Of a DNA stretch of 19,444 nt, positions 8,076-15,135 are shown in pieces. The translations under genes and the position numbers were made by a program. Origin of the DNA: Victivallales bacterium (GTDB lineage: Bacteria > Verrucomicrobiota > Lentisphaeria > Oligosphaerales > Oligosphaeraceae); contig JAFTAC010000213.1 in the NCBI GenBank assembly GCA_017458805.1, positions 1 to 19,444 of the forward strand. Direction: 5' to 3'. Position 1 is the stretch's first letter, and each line of letters starts with the position of its first letter. The notes under the pieces are model-generated. The model saw nothing but the letters and a program-made list of their open reading frames with translations, was not told the DNA's origin and made no database searches.

Positions 8076-9766
8076 AATACGATGTGATAGTTGTCGGCTT
8101 CGGGACAGCAGGCGCTGTGGCGGCGATTGCGGCGGCGCGTCTAGGGGCAAAGGTGCTGGTGCTGGAACGCACCACCTATCCAGGCGGCACGATGACGGGA
8201 GGCGGCGTGCCTGGCTTCTACGGCAGGCATCCCTATGGGCTGACGAAGAAGCTCTTTGATGCCGCGAAGCTATATGCCACGTGCCACGGCTGCTCCGTCG
8301 TGGAGGCGTTGAAGGCACTGATGGAATCGGAGGCGCTCCAGGCTGGTTGCCAGATCGTCTATGAAGCTGCCGTTTACGAGGTTGTTGTGGATGGAAAATG
8401 CGTGAAGGGTGTGCGTTGGGCTGCAAATGGCGAGTTGTTCGAGGCGGAGGCCTCCATCGTCATCGACTGCACTGCGGAGGCGGTAATCTGTCGCTTGGCA
8501 GGCTGCGAATGCACCTTGGGGCGCGCATCGGACGGCCTCTGCAACCCCTATACCTTCAGCGTGTTGTGTGCACGGACAGAAGATCCAATGTCTGTCTTTG
8601 TCGCCAATTTCGACGCGGGGCGTATCGACCAGTATGATACTCCACGTGCATCGGCGGAGCTCCTGCGCGGTCTTGCCGCGCACGTGCGGGCGGATTATGC
8701 GGTGGATGCGAAGACCCGCCACGAGCTGGTGCCCTCCGACCTCTGCGGTGTGCGCGAGGGCGCACACGTTGTCACCGAGGACTTCATCACGCTTCAGGAC
8801 TTTTTCGACGGCAAGCGTGACGGCTGCACCGACGTCATCGCCTACGCCCATAGCAACATCGACACCCACGCCAACGACATGCCGCTGGAAAGCACGCTTT
8901 TCCAGGACTGGATGATCGCCTCCTCCATGTGGGGCACGGAAATCTGGGTGGCCTTGACGCGCGGAACCCTGGTGCCCCGTGGATGGAAGGGGCTGCTTGT
9001 GGCTGGGCGCCACCTGGGGGTTGACCACGATTTGGGGCACGCCGTCCGCATGAACGACCATGTCGGTCGCACAGGCGAGGCGGCAGGCGTGATGGCGGCT
9101 CTGGCCGCGAAATCTGCCTCTCCGCAGGATGTTATGGCACTTCCCTTTGAAGAGGTGATCGCCAATCTGGAGCAGATGGAAAGCCCGTTGGCCGAAAACG
9201 ACCGCTTTACGCGTCTCTCCGAGCAGGAGATCCTTGATGGGCTGTCGGGGGATACCCCTGGCTTTGCGATGTGGTCCGCCCGCTGCCGCAAGCTGACAGC
9301 GCAACTAAAGGAGTGGTATCTCACGGCACCAGAAGGCAGCAATCTTAAGGCAAACACTGCCTTTGCATTGGCGTTGCTGGATGACGCCACAGGCATGCCG
9401 ACCCTGCTGCATCTGGCGAGCACGCGGGATGAATACGCCCCCAAGACCAGCCGAAAATACAACCACAAGCGTGGTTATGCGTCAGTCTATCTGCTGGGGC
9501 GTTTGGGGGCTGTCGAGGCGGTTCCAATCCTGAAGGGCATTCTCGCCGACTTGCAGATGGCCGACAAGTACGAATACCACAGCCACGCCATCGCGGCGAT
9601 GATTCGCATAGCGAACGCGCACCCAGAACACAGAAAAGAGATACAGGAGTGCCTGTTGTCACTGGTTCACAACCCCGAGTGGTCCATCTGGGCGCGCCTC
9701 AAGGGGACCCAGCAGTATGTTCCCGTATATAACACCTTCCGCACTTTCGTGGAACACTGGGTGTGA
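8072..9766 (+). CDS. FAD-dependent oxidoreductase (FAD_oxidored type)
   Basis: A 564-residue flavoprotein. The N-terminal dinucleotide-binding site is intact: YDVIVVGFGTAGAVAA with G9, G11, G14 and acidic E32 (VLVLERTTYPGG), followed by the glycine-rich TGGGVPG typical of the FAD_oxidored family (Pfam PF12831). A second FAD-contact region is near residues 325-350 (DLGHAVRMNDHVGRTGEAAG). The last about 150 residues look like HEAT-type helical repeats (ALLDDATGMPTLLHLAS; ASVYLLGRLGAVEAVPILKGIL; AIAAMIRIANA). No signal peptide is seen, so it is probably cytoplasmic. The substrate cannot be read from sequence; members are often annotated loosely, including as xanthan lyase-like. It starts in the ATGA overlap with the preceding small protein. 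The 3' gap of about 170 bp holds the promoter for the pseudopilin pair. Confidence 0.85.
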   Translation: MKYDVIVVGFGTAGAVAAIAAARLGAKVLVLERTTYPGGTMTGGGVPGFYGRHPYGLTKKLFDAAKLYATCHGCSVVEALKALMESEALQAGCQIVYEAAVYEVVVDGKCVKGVRWAANGELFEAEASIVIDCTAEAVICRLAGCECTLGRASDGLCNPYTFSVLCARTEDPMSVFVANFDAGRIDQYDTPRASAELLRGLAAHVRADYAVDAKTRHELVPSDLCGVREGAHVVTEDFITLQDFFDGKRDGCTDVIAYAHSNIDTHANDMPLESTLFQDWMIASSMWGTEIWVALTRGTLVPRGWKGLLVAGRHLGVDHDLGHAVRMNDHVGRTGEAAGVMAALAAKSASPQDVMALPFEEVIANLEQMESPLAENDRFTRLSEQEILDGLSGDTPGFAMWSARCRKLTAQLKEWYLTAPEGSNLKANTAFALALLDDATGMPTLLHLASTRDEYAPKTSRKYNHKRGYASVYLLGRLGAVEAVPILKGILADLQMADKYEYHSHAIAAMIRIANAHPEHRKEIQECLLSLVHNPEWSIWARLKGTQQYVPVYNTFRTFVEHWV

Positions 9767-9834
9767 CTACGACATCTTTATCATCCAGTTCTTGAGTTTC
9801 AATTTCAAAACAAAAAGTTTTTTGCCGAAGGCAC

Positions 9835-9862
9835 TTGTTATTCTTGAGAATTGTGGTATAAT
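9835..9862 (+). promoter_or_regulatory. Sigma-70-type promoter for the pseudopilin pair
   Basis: TTGTTA (9835-9840), a 16-bp spacer and a perfect TATAAT (9857-9862) preceded by TGG, an extended -10 element. The expected start is near 9869, leaving an AT-rich leader of about 68 nt with AAAAGGAA at 9921-9927 before the ATG at 9937. The surrounding 9767-9936 is strikingly AT-rich compared with the genes on either side. Confidence 0.65.
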
Positions 9863-9936
9863 TGTAACAAGTAAATCAATACATAAAATTTTACTATACA
9901 TAAGACCATAGTTTTTACCGAAAAGGAATCTGAACC

Positions 9937-10629
9937 ATGATGAAACTTGTTCGCTTTACACTGATTGAACTGCTGGTCGTCATCGCCATCATCGCCATCT
10001 TGGCGGCAATGTTGCTGCCTGCGTTGTCGAAGGCTCGTGAAAAGGCGCGCGCCATCTCCTGCACAAGCAATATGAAGCAGGGCGGTCTCGCATTTGCGAT
10101 GTACACGGACGACTACAACTGTCTCACCCACTACATGGACCATCCAAGCGGCGACAAGTTCAATTACACGCTGCCCAACGGCAACAACACCACCGCATCA
10201 CTGCTCTGGCCGACGCTCATCTACACCTACATCGGCGACATCAAGATGTATGACTGCCCCTCCAGCACTTTCGTCTGGAATGGCGGTTACAACGGTCAGA
10301 TGGACTGGGGTCTCAATTCATACGTGAGCAAGACGAACACCACTGTCTTCAAGCAACCCTCCAATTGCTGCATGTTCGGTGAATCCACCAGCCTTGACTC
10401 CTATGTCCTGAACAGCGACAACTGCCTCACGGGCTGGGGCAATTACAGCATCACCAACCTGGAAATGAAGGGCGACCAGAACATCCGTCACGGCGAAAAC
10501 CTGAACATCACCTATCTGGATGGCCACGTCGGCACCTACAAGCGCATCGCCATCCCCCCATATCCAGGCTACAACAACGGCACGAAGAGCAAGTTCTGGT
10601 CTCCCGACTACACGGGCAACAACGACTAA
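9937..10629 (+). CDS. Prepilin-type H-X9-DG protein, copy 1
   Basis: A 230-residue protein with a type IV pilin-like N-terminus: short basic leader MMKLVR, then FTLIELLVVIAIIAILAAMLLPAL with the conserved Glu at +5, then the helix SKAREKARAISC. The C-terminal half has the H-X9-DG signature HGENLNITYLDGH (about residues 188-200). These proteins are inserted in the inner membrane and assembled or displayed by a type II secretion/pilus-like system; they are very numerous in Lentisphaerota and Planctomycetes, and their substrate role is unknown. The residue before the cleavage site is Arg, not the usual Gly. The next ATG (9940) is also possible as start. It is followed by a close paralogue 61 bp downstream. 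Confidence 0.9.
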   Translation: MMKLVRFTLIELLVVIAIIAILAAMLLPALSKAREKARAISCTSNMKQGGLAFAMYTDDYNCLTHYMDHPSGDKFNYTLPNGNNTTASLLWPTLIYTYIGDIKMYDCPSSTFVWNGGYNGQMDWGLNSYVSKTNTTVFKQPSNCCMFGESTSLDSYVLNSDNCLTGWGNYSITNLEMKGDQNIRHGENLNITYLDGHVGTYKRIAIPPYPGYNNGTKSKFWSPDYTGNND

Positions 10630-10690
10630 GGATGTGGCGACGGTGTCTTCGTCGGCTCGTTGTTGATTTTTTCAAAAAGGAACGAAAGAA

Positions 10691-11386
10691 ATGTTGAAAG
10701 TTTTGCGCTTTACACTTATTGAACTGCTGGTCGTCATCGCCATCATCGCCATCTTGGCGGCGATGCTGCTGCCCGCGCTGGCAAAGGCGCGCGAAAAGGC
10801 GAGGGCCATTGCCTGCACGAGCAACATGAAGCAGGGCGGCCTCTCATACGCGATGTACACGGATGATTACAACTGCCTTTCCAGCATGATGAACCATCCA
10901 GATGGCACCAAGTTCAAATACACGCTGCCCAATGGTAGCACGGCTGGTGATAATTCCATCCTGTGGCCGACGCTTATCTATCCCTACATGGGGGACATCA
11001 AGGCTTATGACTGCGGTTCAAGCACTTTCGTATGGAATGGCGGTTACAACGGCCAGATGGACTGGGGACTCAACGCATACCTGAACGGCAAGAACACCAC
11101 TACCTTTAAGCAGCCGTCGAACTGCTGCATGTTTGGTGAATCCACCAGTTTGGACTCATACGTCCTGAATAGCGACAACTGCCTGACGGGTTGGGGCAAC
11201 TACAGCATCACCAACCTGGAAATGAAGGGCGAACAGAACATCCGCCACGGCGAAAACCTGAACATCACCTACTGCGATGGCCATGTTGGCACCTACAAGC
11301 GCCTCGCCATCCCGCCATATCCAGGCTATAACGGCGGCAAAAACAGCAAGTTCTGGCAGCCTGACTACGCAGGCAACAACGACTGA
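10691..11386 (+). CDS. Prepilin-type H-X9-DG protein, copy 2
   Basis: A 231-residue paralogue of the preceding gene. Most of the sequence is identical; long blocks are shared (for example FKQPSNCCMFGESTSLDSYV), and differences cluster around residues 62-86 and at the extreme C-terminus. The leader is MLKVLR, followed by the same FTLIELLVVIAIIAILAAM segment; the H-X9-DG motif is HGENLNITYCDGH. AAAAGGAACGAAAGAA precedes the ATG. It is probably cotranscribed with copy 1 and ended by the terminator at 11479-11502. Tandem duplication is the simplest origin. Confidence 0.9.
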   Translation: MLKVLRFTLIELLVVIAIIAILAAMLLPALAKAREKARAIACTSNMKQGGLSYAMYTDDYNCLSSMMNHPDGTKFKYTLPNGSTAGDNSILWPTLIYPYMGDIKAYDCGSSTFVWNGGYNGQMDWGLNAYLNGKNTTTFKQPSNCCMFGESTSLDSYVLNSDNCLTGWGNYSITNLEMKGEQNIRHGENLNITYCDGHVGTYKRLAIPPYPGYNGGKNSKFWQPDYAGNND

Positions 11387-11419
11387 TGGGATAACGACAG
11401 CGCCCTCGCCGTCGGAAAT

Positions 11420-11457
11420 GGGTGGCAACGCCACCCTGCGCGGGGCGGAGCCTGCGC
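11420..11457. repeat. Small palindromic GC-rich element
   Basis: Downstream of pseudopilin copy 2 there is a hairpin GGGTGGC-AAC-GCCACCC (11420-11436), followed by CGGAGCCTGCGC (11446-11457). The same 12-mer occurs at 3278-3289, just after the TolC-like gene. The arrangement looks like a small REP-type interspersed palindrome, but two partial matches are not enough to define a family. Confidence 0.35.
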
Positions 11458-11478
11458 TTCATCATGTAGCTTACCTTC

Positions 11479-11502
11479 AAGGGGGCATCTGCCCCCTTTT
11501 TT
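11479..11502 (+). terminator. Rho-independent terminator after the pseudopilin pair
   Basis: Perfect 8-bp stem AAGGGGGC / GCCCCCTT (11479-11486 and 11491-11498) with an ATCT loop, running into six T residues (11497-11502). It lies 93 bp after the stop of pseudopilin copy 2 and 51 bp before the next gene, so it ends the pseudopilin transcript. Confidence 0.88.
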
Positions 11503-11552
11503 ATTTCCATGGGGTCGGAGGGCAGCACCCCCGTCGTTCGTAAGGTTTTACC

Positions 11553-11786
11553 ATGCGTTATTTCTGGCTTCTTTTCCTTGTGTTTCCGTGTATGGCCGAG
11601 CAGCTTTTCTCCTTAGTCCCGAAAGGGAATGGCCATTTCCAGCTCTTGCATCGTGGGGCGGTGCTTTTCGACGAGATTGCGCCTGTGGCGCGAGATGACG
11701 ACGTACAGCCTGCCTTGAAGGAGGATTTTCGCAAGCTGAATGACGGCTCCTTCGTGTGGAATGTGTGGGGTGACGGAGGGCTATGA
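11553..11786 (+). pseudogene. N-terminal fragment (signal peptide) of a frameshifted glycosidase-like gene
   Basis: The 77-codon frame starts with a clear signal peptide, MRYFWLLFLVFPCMA, followed by a beta-strand-rich segment (EQLFSLVPKGNGHFQLLHRGAVLFDEIAPV), and ends at a TGA (11784-11786). The following 11740-13992 frame has no signal peptide and starts in the middle of a domain. Removing one G from the GGG run at 11778-11780 (or from GGGG at 11767-11770) joins them as ...FVWNVWGDGG/YEPAFYFRSANYNP..., giving one secreted protein of about 812 residues. So this is one gene with a +1 frameshift, either a real mutation or a sequencing/assembly error. Confidence 0.75.
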
Positions 11787-13992
11787 GCCTGCCTTCTATT
11801 TCCGCAGTGCCAACTACAACCCAAATGTGGATTTCAAGGCGACGGTATCGCTGTTGCCGTTGCCCGAACAGGGGCATGAGTGCGAGGCCCCCCAGAAGCC
11901 CCTTGATGAGCGGGTGGAATTGCCTGACAGCAGCGCACCCGAACTTGCCTGGTGCAACAATGTGCGCATCCGCATGATGGGGACGACATTCGCATCGCTG
12001 AACGAGTTCACGCAGCGCTCATCGGACCTGGAACGTTTTATGAAGGAGACAAAGGAGCTGGGATACACCGTCGTCATGACCTCGGGCATGCACGGAAGGC
12101 ACCTCTTTCCCGCCACACTCGACAGGGGCGTGGAGAACATCGGGACCATCACGGAAGCTGCCCACCGCCACGGTCTGAAGGTTATCGACCACCATGACAC
12201 CACCTATATGGAGAACTGGGAGCAGGGCGTGCGCGTGATGGCGGAACGCGCAGGCGAGCTTGGCTTCTGCGTGGCCGATTTCAATCCGACACCGCAGTTC
12301 TGTTTATCCAATTCAGTTTTCACGCAGACCTATCGCAGCTATGTGAAAAAACTGCTGGCCAAGGGCATTGACGCTCTCCAGGCGGACGAACTCTATTTCT
12401 ACCAGCACGGCTGCCTCTGCCCTGCATGCCGCGAGGCCTTCCATCGCGATACGAACTGGTATCTTCCCTATAACGAGCTGGACACTCGCCTGACCGACCA
12501 CAAAAGCAGCTTCTGGAAGCTCTGGTTTGCCTGGCGCAATGCGCAAATCGGCAACTGGTGGGTGGATTTCCGCCGTGAAATTAAAGGAAAGTATCCGCAT
12601 TTCGTGCTATCCATGTATGGTTGCCACTGGGAGCAGATGAAAAGCCAGCCACGCTATAATATGACCACGGACTTGGGCAACCAGGGGCGTGCCGTCACGC
12701 TGTTTGGCACGGAGGTCATGACGCGCAACCCCTACTGCAACGCACGCTCCCTGCTGCCATATCGCCGTCTCTACAACATGTACCGCCTTGGCTTCAACGC
12801 ACCGCCGATCTGGACTTGGTACTACACAAAAGACTGGAATGTGGCCTACTTCTCATGGGCGGTCAGCAATATGATGGGTCAGTGCGCCATGCTTGACGAC
12901 CCCACCACGCTCCCGCCCGACGGTATTGACTTTCCGAAGTTCTCGGGCTCTTCCGACAATCCGCCGCTTGCCACGCTTTCCTCTGCCGCACGCGCCGCCT
13001 TCTGGCTGAATGCCGCCAGCCGCGACTACAATTCCGTCATCGGGGTGGAGAGCGAGCTGGGCGGCATGACCCAGTGCTTTGAGCAGACTCACATTCCCTA
13101 CGACATCATCGAAGACCATGCTTTTCACAATGACGAGCTTCTTGCGCGCTACAAGGTGCTTTTTGTCGGCAGTTCAGGGTGCATGACGGACGACGATGTC
13201 GCACGCATAAAAACGTTCGCCCGTGCGGGTGGAACAGTTTGGCTGGGGAGCGTGGCGGGCTTCTTTGACCGCTGGGGGAAGGAACGCGCCGTATGGCCCT
13301 TCAAGGATGTCTTTGGTGCTTCGCCACAGTGGAAAAAGCCGCAGAAACTTGCGGAAATATTGCAGCACAACGGTGCGTCCCTCACTCTGGCTGCCTGGAA
13401 GAACCCCTACAAACACGTTTTTCCGATTTCATGCCCGCCAGAAGGGCGAGTTTTGCTTTCGGGCAAGACGGAAAATGGCGGGGAGATGTCCCTGCTCATT
13501 GGCGTCAAATACGGCAAGGGCGAGATGCTCTACATGGCCTCTGTACTCTACTCGTCGCTTTTCTGCGCCGAGATCCCGAAGGGAAGCAAGTGGCCCTACA
13601 AGGGCTTCCCTGAACTGGAAGCCATCTTGCGGTCTGCCTTGGCCGAGTGCGCAGAGCCAGCCGCATTATGGAGCGTGAATACCCCTGACCTCGTCTATAC
13701 AAACATCCTCAAGCAGAAGGACGGCACGCTTTGCCTTCATTTCCTCAATGGCAATGGTACCCAGACGCCCCACGGTTTCCTGATTGAGAACTCCTCGCCT
13801 GGCGATGCCTGGCCGCCGATTCGTGAGGATATCACCTTTACGCTCAAAAACACCCGCCCCAAGGAAATCTACGCGGTATCGCCTGATTTCGCGGGGCGCG
13901 TAAAGCTTGCTTTTACACAAAAGGGCAACGATGCAACTGTGGTCCTGCCAAAAGAACAGCTAATGGCATACACGCTGGTTGTGGTGCGGTAG
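11740..13992 (+). CDS. Glycoside hydrolase/beta-galactosidase-like protein, main part (frameshifted)
   Basis: The 750-codon frame encodes the body of a large, probably exported glycosidase-like protein. The first two thirds resemble a TIM-barrel hydrolase: ERFMKETKELGYTVVMTSGMHG, GLKVIDHHDTTYMENWEQG, and at about residues 210-235 DALQADELYF with a Cys-rich HGCLCPACREAF segment, a pattern seen in alpha-amylase/beta-galactosidase-like superfamily members; the Asp-Glu there are candidate catalytic residues. At about 445-505 a GATase-like beta-galactosidase trimerisation domain is likely (IPYDIIEDHAF, YKVLFVGSSGCMTDDDV, GGTVWLGS). The C-terminus is beta-rich. The printed start ATG 11740 has no proper Shine-Dalgarno and overlaps the upstream frame by 47 bp; the natural start is most likely 11553 in the other frame. 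Substrate is unknown; plant or mucin polysaccharide is possible. Confidence 0.8.
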   Translation: MTAPSCGMCGVTEGYEPAFYFRSANYNPNVDFKATVSLLPLPEQGHECEAPQKPLDERVELPDSSAPELAWCNNVRIRMMGTTFASLNEFTQRSSDLERFMKETKELGYTVVMTSGMHGRHLFPATLDRGVENIGTITEAAHRHGLKVIDHHDTTYMENWEQGVRVMAERAGELGFCVADFNPTPQFCLSNSVFTQTYRSYVKKLLAKGIDALQADELYFYQHGCLCPACREAFHRDTNWYLPYNELDTRLTDHKSSFWKLWFAWRNAQIGNWWVDFRREIKGKYPHFVLSMYGCHWEQMKSQPRYNMTTDLGNQGRAVTLFGTEVMTRNPYCNARSLLPYRRLYNMYRLGFNAPPIWTWYYTKDWNVAYFSWAVSNMMGQCAMLDDPTTLPPDGIDFPKFSGSSDNPPLATLSSAARAAFWLNAASRDYNSVIGVESELGGMTQCFEQTHIPYDIIEDHAFHNDELLARYKVLFVGSSGCMTDDDVARIKTFARAGGTVWLGSVAGFFDRWGKERAVWPFKDVFGASPQWKKPQKLAEILQHNGASLTLAAWKNPYKHVFPISCPPEGRVLLSGKTENGGEMSLLIGVKYGKGEMLYMASVLYSSLFCAEIPKGSKWPYKGFPELEAILRSALAECAEPAALWSVNTPDLVYTNILKQKDGTLCLHFLNGNGTQTPHGFLIENSSPGDAWPPIREDITFTLKNTRPKEIYAVSPDFAGRVKLAFTQKGNDATVVLPKEQLMAYTLVVVR

Positions 13993-14001
13993 CTTGGTGC
14001 A

Positions 14002-14120
14002 TGGTAGGCACGAGTGAACGAGCGACGGGGGCTGCCGCCCCCGAACCCCCTGCTTGCAGGTGTGTGGTAGGCACGAGCTAACGAGCGATGGGGGGCTGCC
14101 GCCCCCCCTGCCTGCAGGTG
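14002..14120. repeat. Two tandem about 60-bp GC-rich palindromic repeats
   Basis: Units at 14002-14062 and 14065-14120 share the order TGGTAGGCACGAG, ACGAGCGA, a G/C hairpin, CCCCCTGC and GCAGGTG. The hairpins are GGGGGC-TGCC-GCCCCC (14027-14042) and GGGGGGC-TGCC-GCCCCCC (14090-14107). Neither is followed by a T tract on either strand, so they do not look like ordinary terminators. They lie in the convergent gap between the glycosidase-like gene and the minus-strand pseudopilin gene, a usual place for REP/BIME-type elements. Confidence 0.8.
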
Positions 14121-14172
14121 CACCAGGCTCTCGGGGCTGCGCCGCCACTGGCGTTCCAGCTTCGTCCTGACA

Positions 14173-14193
14173 GCGCGCTCCTTCAGAGCGCGC
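14173..14193 (-). terminator. Stem-loop after the third pseudopilin gene
   Basis: Perfect 8-bp stem GCGCGCTC / GAGCGCGC with a 5-nt loop, starting 4 nt beyond the stop codon of the minus-strand pseudopilin gene. It has no U tract, so it may stabilise the 3' end or act as a weak terminator. Confidence 0.4.
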
Positions 14194-14197
14194 AGGG

Positions 14198-14935
14198 TTA
14201 ATTTGTACTGGTCTTGTAATACGCCCACAGGCGAGCGGCTGTGTCGTTGCTGTTGAAAGCGCCTGTCTGTTGGAAGAAGTTGATGGGGTGTCCTTCGACG
14301 TGACCATCGAGGAAACCGGCGTTTGCGCCGCCATTGTGCATGGTGTTGAGCTTGCCGAAAAAGGCGGTGGTGCCGTTCCACCAGTCGTTCAGGGCGCTGT
14401 TGCAGGGGCTATAGACAAAGTAGTTGTATGCCTGTTTCATGTTGGCCTTCGTGTTGCAGCAAGCCATGTACATGGTCTGCGACGGGGTCTTGTGCTCGTT
14501 GAGCACGGGCGAAGGTCCTGCGTATGAGATGTAGGGCATCCCTGATGCCGAGCCGCCATAGACGGTTCCGTAGCCGAACTTGGCTTCAAAGGAGGTGGAG
14601 GGGCACTGGAACGCCTTGATGTCGCCTACGAGGTCATAGAGGGCGGCTGGCCAGTACGCCTTGTTGAATTCATTGGAAGAGCATGGGTAGTTGATGGCGA
14701 ACTTGTTGCCTCCGCTGTCTTTGTAGTAGCTCCAGCCGTATGGCAATAGGCGGTGGTTGTCCATGGTGTATTGGACAAGACCCAGCATCTGTTGCTTGGC
14801 GTTGTTGACGCATGCGATGGCGCGTGCCTTCTCACGAGCCTTGCTCAGCGCGGGCAGCAGCATGGCCGCCAGAATGGCGATGATGGCAATGACGACAAGA
14901 AGTTCAATCAGGGTAAAGTGCTTTTTGTTCTTCAT
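14198..14935 (-). CDS. Prepilin-type H-X9-DG protein, third gene
   Basis: A 245-residue prepilin-like protein on the minus strand. Leader MKNKKH, then FTLIELLVVIAIIAILAAMLLPAL and SKAREKARAIAC, nearly identical to the two plus-strand genes through this region. The remainder is clearly diverged from them, keeping the H-X9-DG motif HNGGANAGFLDGH near residue 205. The residue at the -1 cleavage position is His instead of Gly. AAGGGAG lies 8 nt before the ATG. It is a single-gene unit with its own promoter (14983-15010) and a 3' stem-loop. Role in pilus-like or secretion structures is known only for the family in general. Confidence 0.9.
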   Translation of the reverse strand: MKNKKHFTLIELLVVIAIIAILAAMLLPALSKAREKARAIACVNNAKQQMLGLVQYTMDNHRLLPYGWSYYKDSGGNKFAINYPCSSNEFNKAYWPAALYDLVGDIKAFQCPSTSFEAKFGYGTVYGGSASGMPYISYAGPSPVLNEHKTPSQTMYMACCNTKANMKQAYNYFVYSPCNSALNDWWNGTTAFFGKLNTMHNGGANAGFLDGHVEGHPINFFQQTGAFNSNDTAARLWAYYKTSTN

Positions 14936-14982
14936 AATAAGTACTCCCTTGTTGGGTTAATTCCACTAACTATCACATTATT

Positions 14983-15014
14983 ATTATACTATGAGCTTGC
15001 AAAAAAACAAGCTC
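14983..15014 (-). promoter_or_regulatory. Promoter of the third pseudopilin gene with overlapping inverted repeat
   Basis: On the minus strand TTGTTT (15010-15005) and TATAAT (14988-14983) are separated by 16 bp. An inverted repeat GAGCTTG (14993-14999) / CAAGCTC (15008-15014), with an A-rich 8-nt centre, spans the spacer and -35 region and could be an operator or simply a hairpin. Confidence 0.5.
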
Positions 15015-15037
15015 TATGCTAAATTTAAAACACTTTT

Positions 15038-15113
15038 CCTAGAGCACCTAATCCCTAGAAGACATAGAGAACCTAGAGGACTCAAACCTAGCAGACCTAC
15101 CCTAGAAGACATA
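15038..15113. repeat. Degenerate 9-bp CCTAGAAGA-type repeat array
   Basis: Between the divergent pseudopilin and proline-rich genes, CCTAG-like cores recur at 15038, 15047, 15054, 15072, 15087, 15096 and 15101, spaced mostly in multiples near 9 bp. CCCTAGAAGACATA occurs twice exactly (15053-15066 and 15100-15113). It looks like a decayed tandem array of a CCTAGARGA unit, unlike the CACTAAC heptamers elsewhere in the window. The array sits in the upstream region of the 15136 gene, whose only Shine-Dalgarno candidate is a weak GGA. Confidence 0.6.
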
Positions 15114-15135
15114 TCATCAACCGAACGGAACCACC

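Noticed and set aside
11760..11790. Programmed ribosomal frameshift in the glycosidase-like gene
   Set aside because: No slippery heptamer or obvious stimulatory structure, and the protein family gives no reason for recoding; mutation or sequence error is simpler.
14027..14107. Pair of rho-independent terminators
   Set aside because: Strong G/C hairpins but no T tract follows on either strand, and they belong to a repeated unit.
13960..14381. Minus-strand open frames over the convergent gap
   Set aside because: They read through GC-rich repeats and the 3' ends of two supported genes; the repeated peptides only reflect the DNA repeat.
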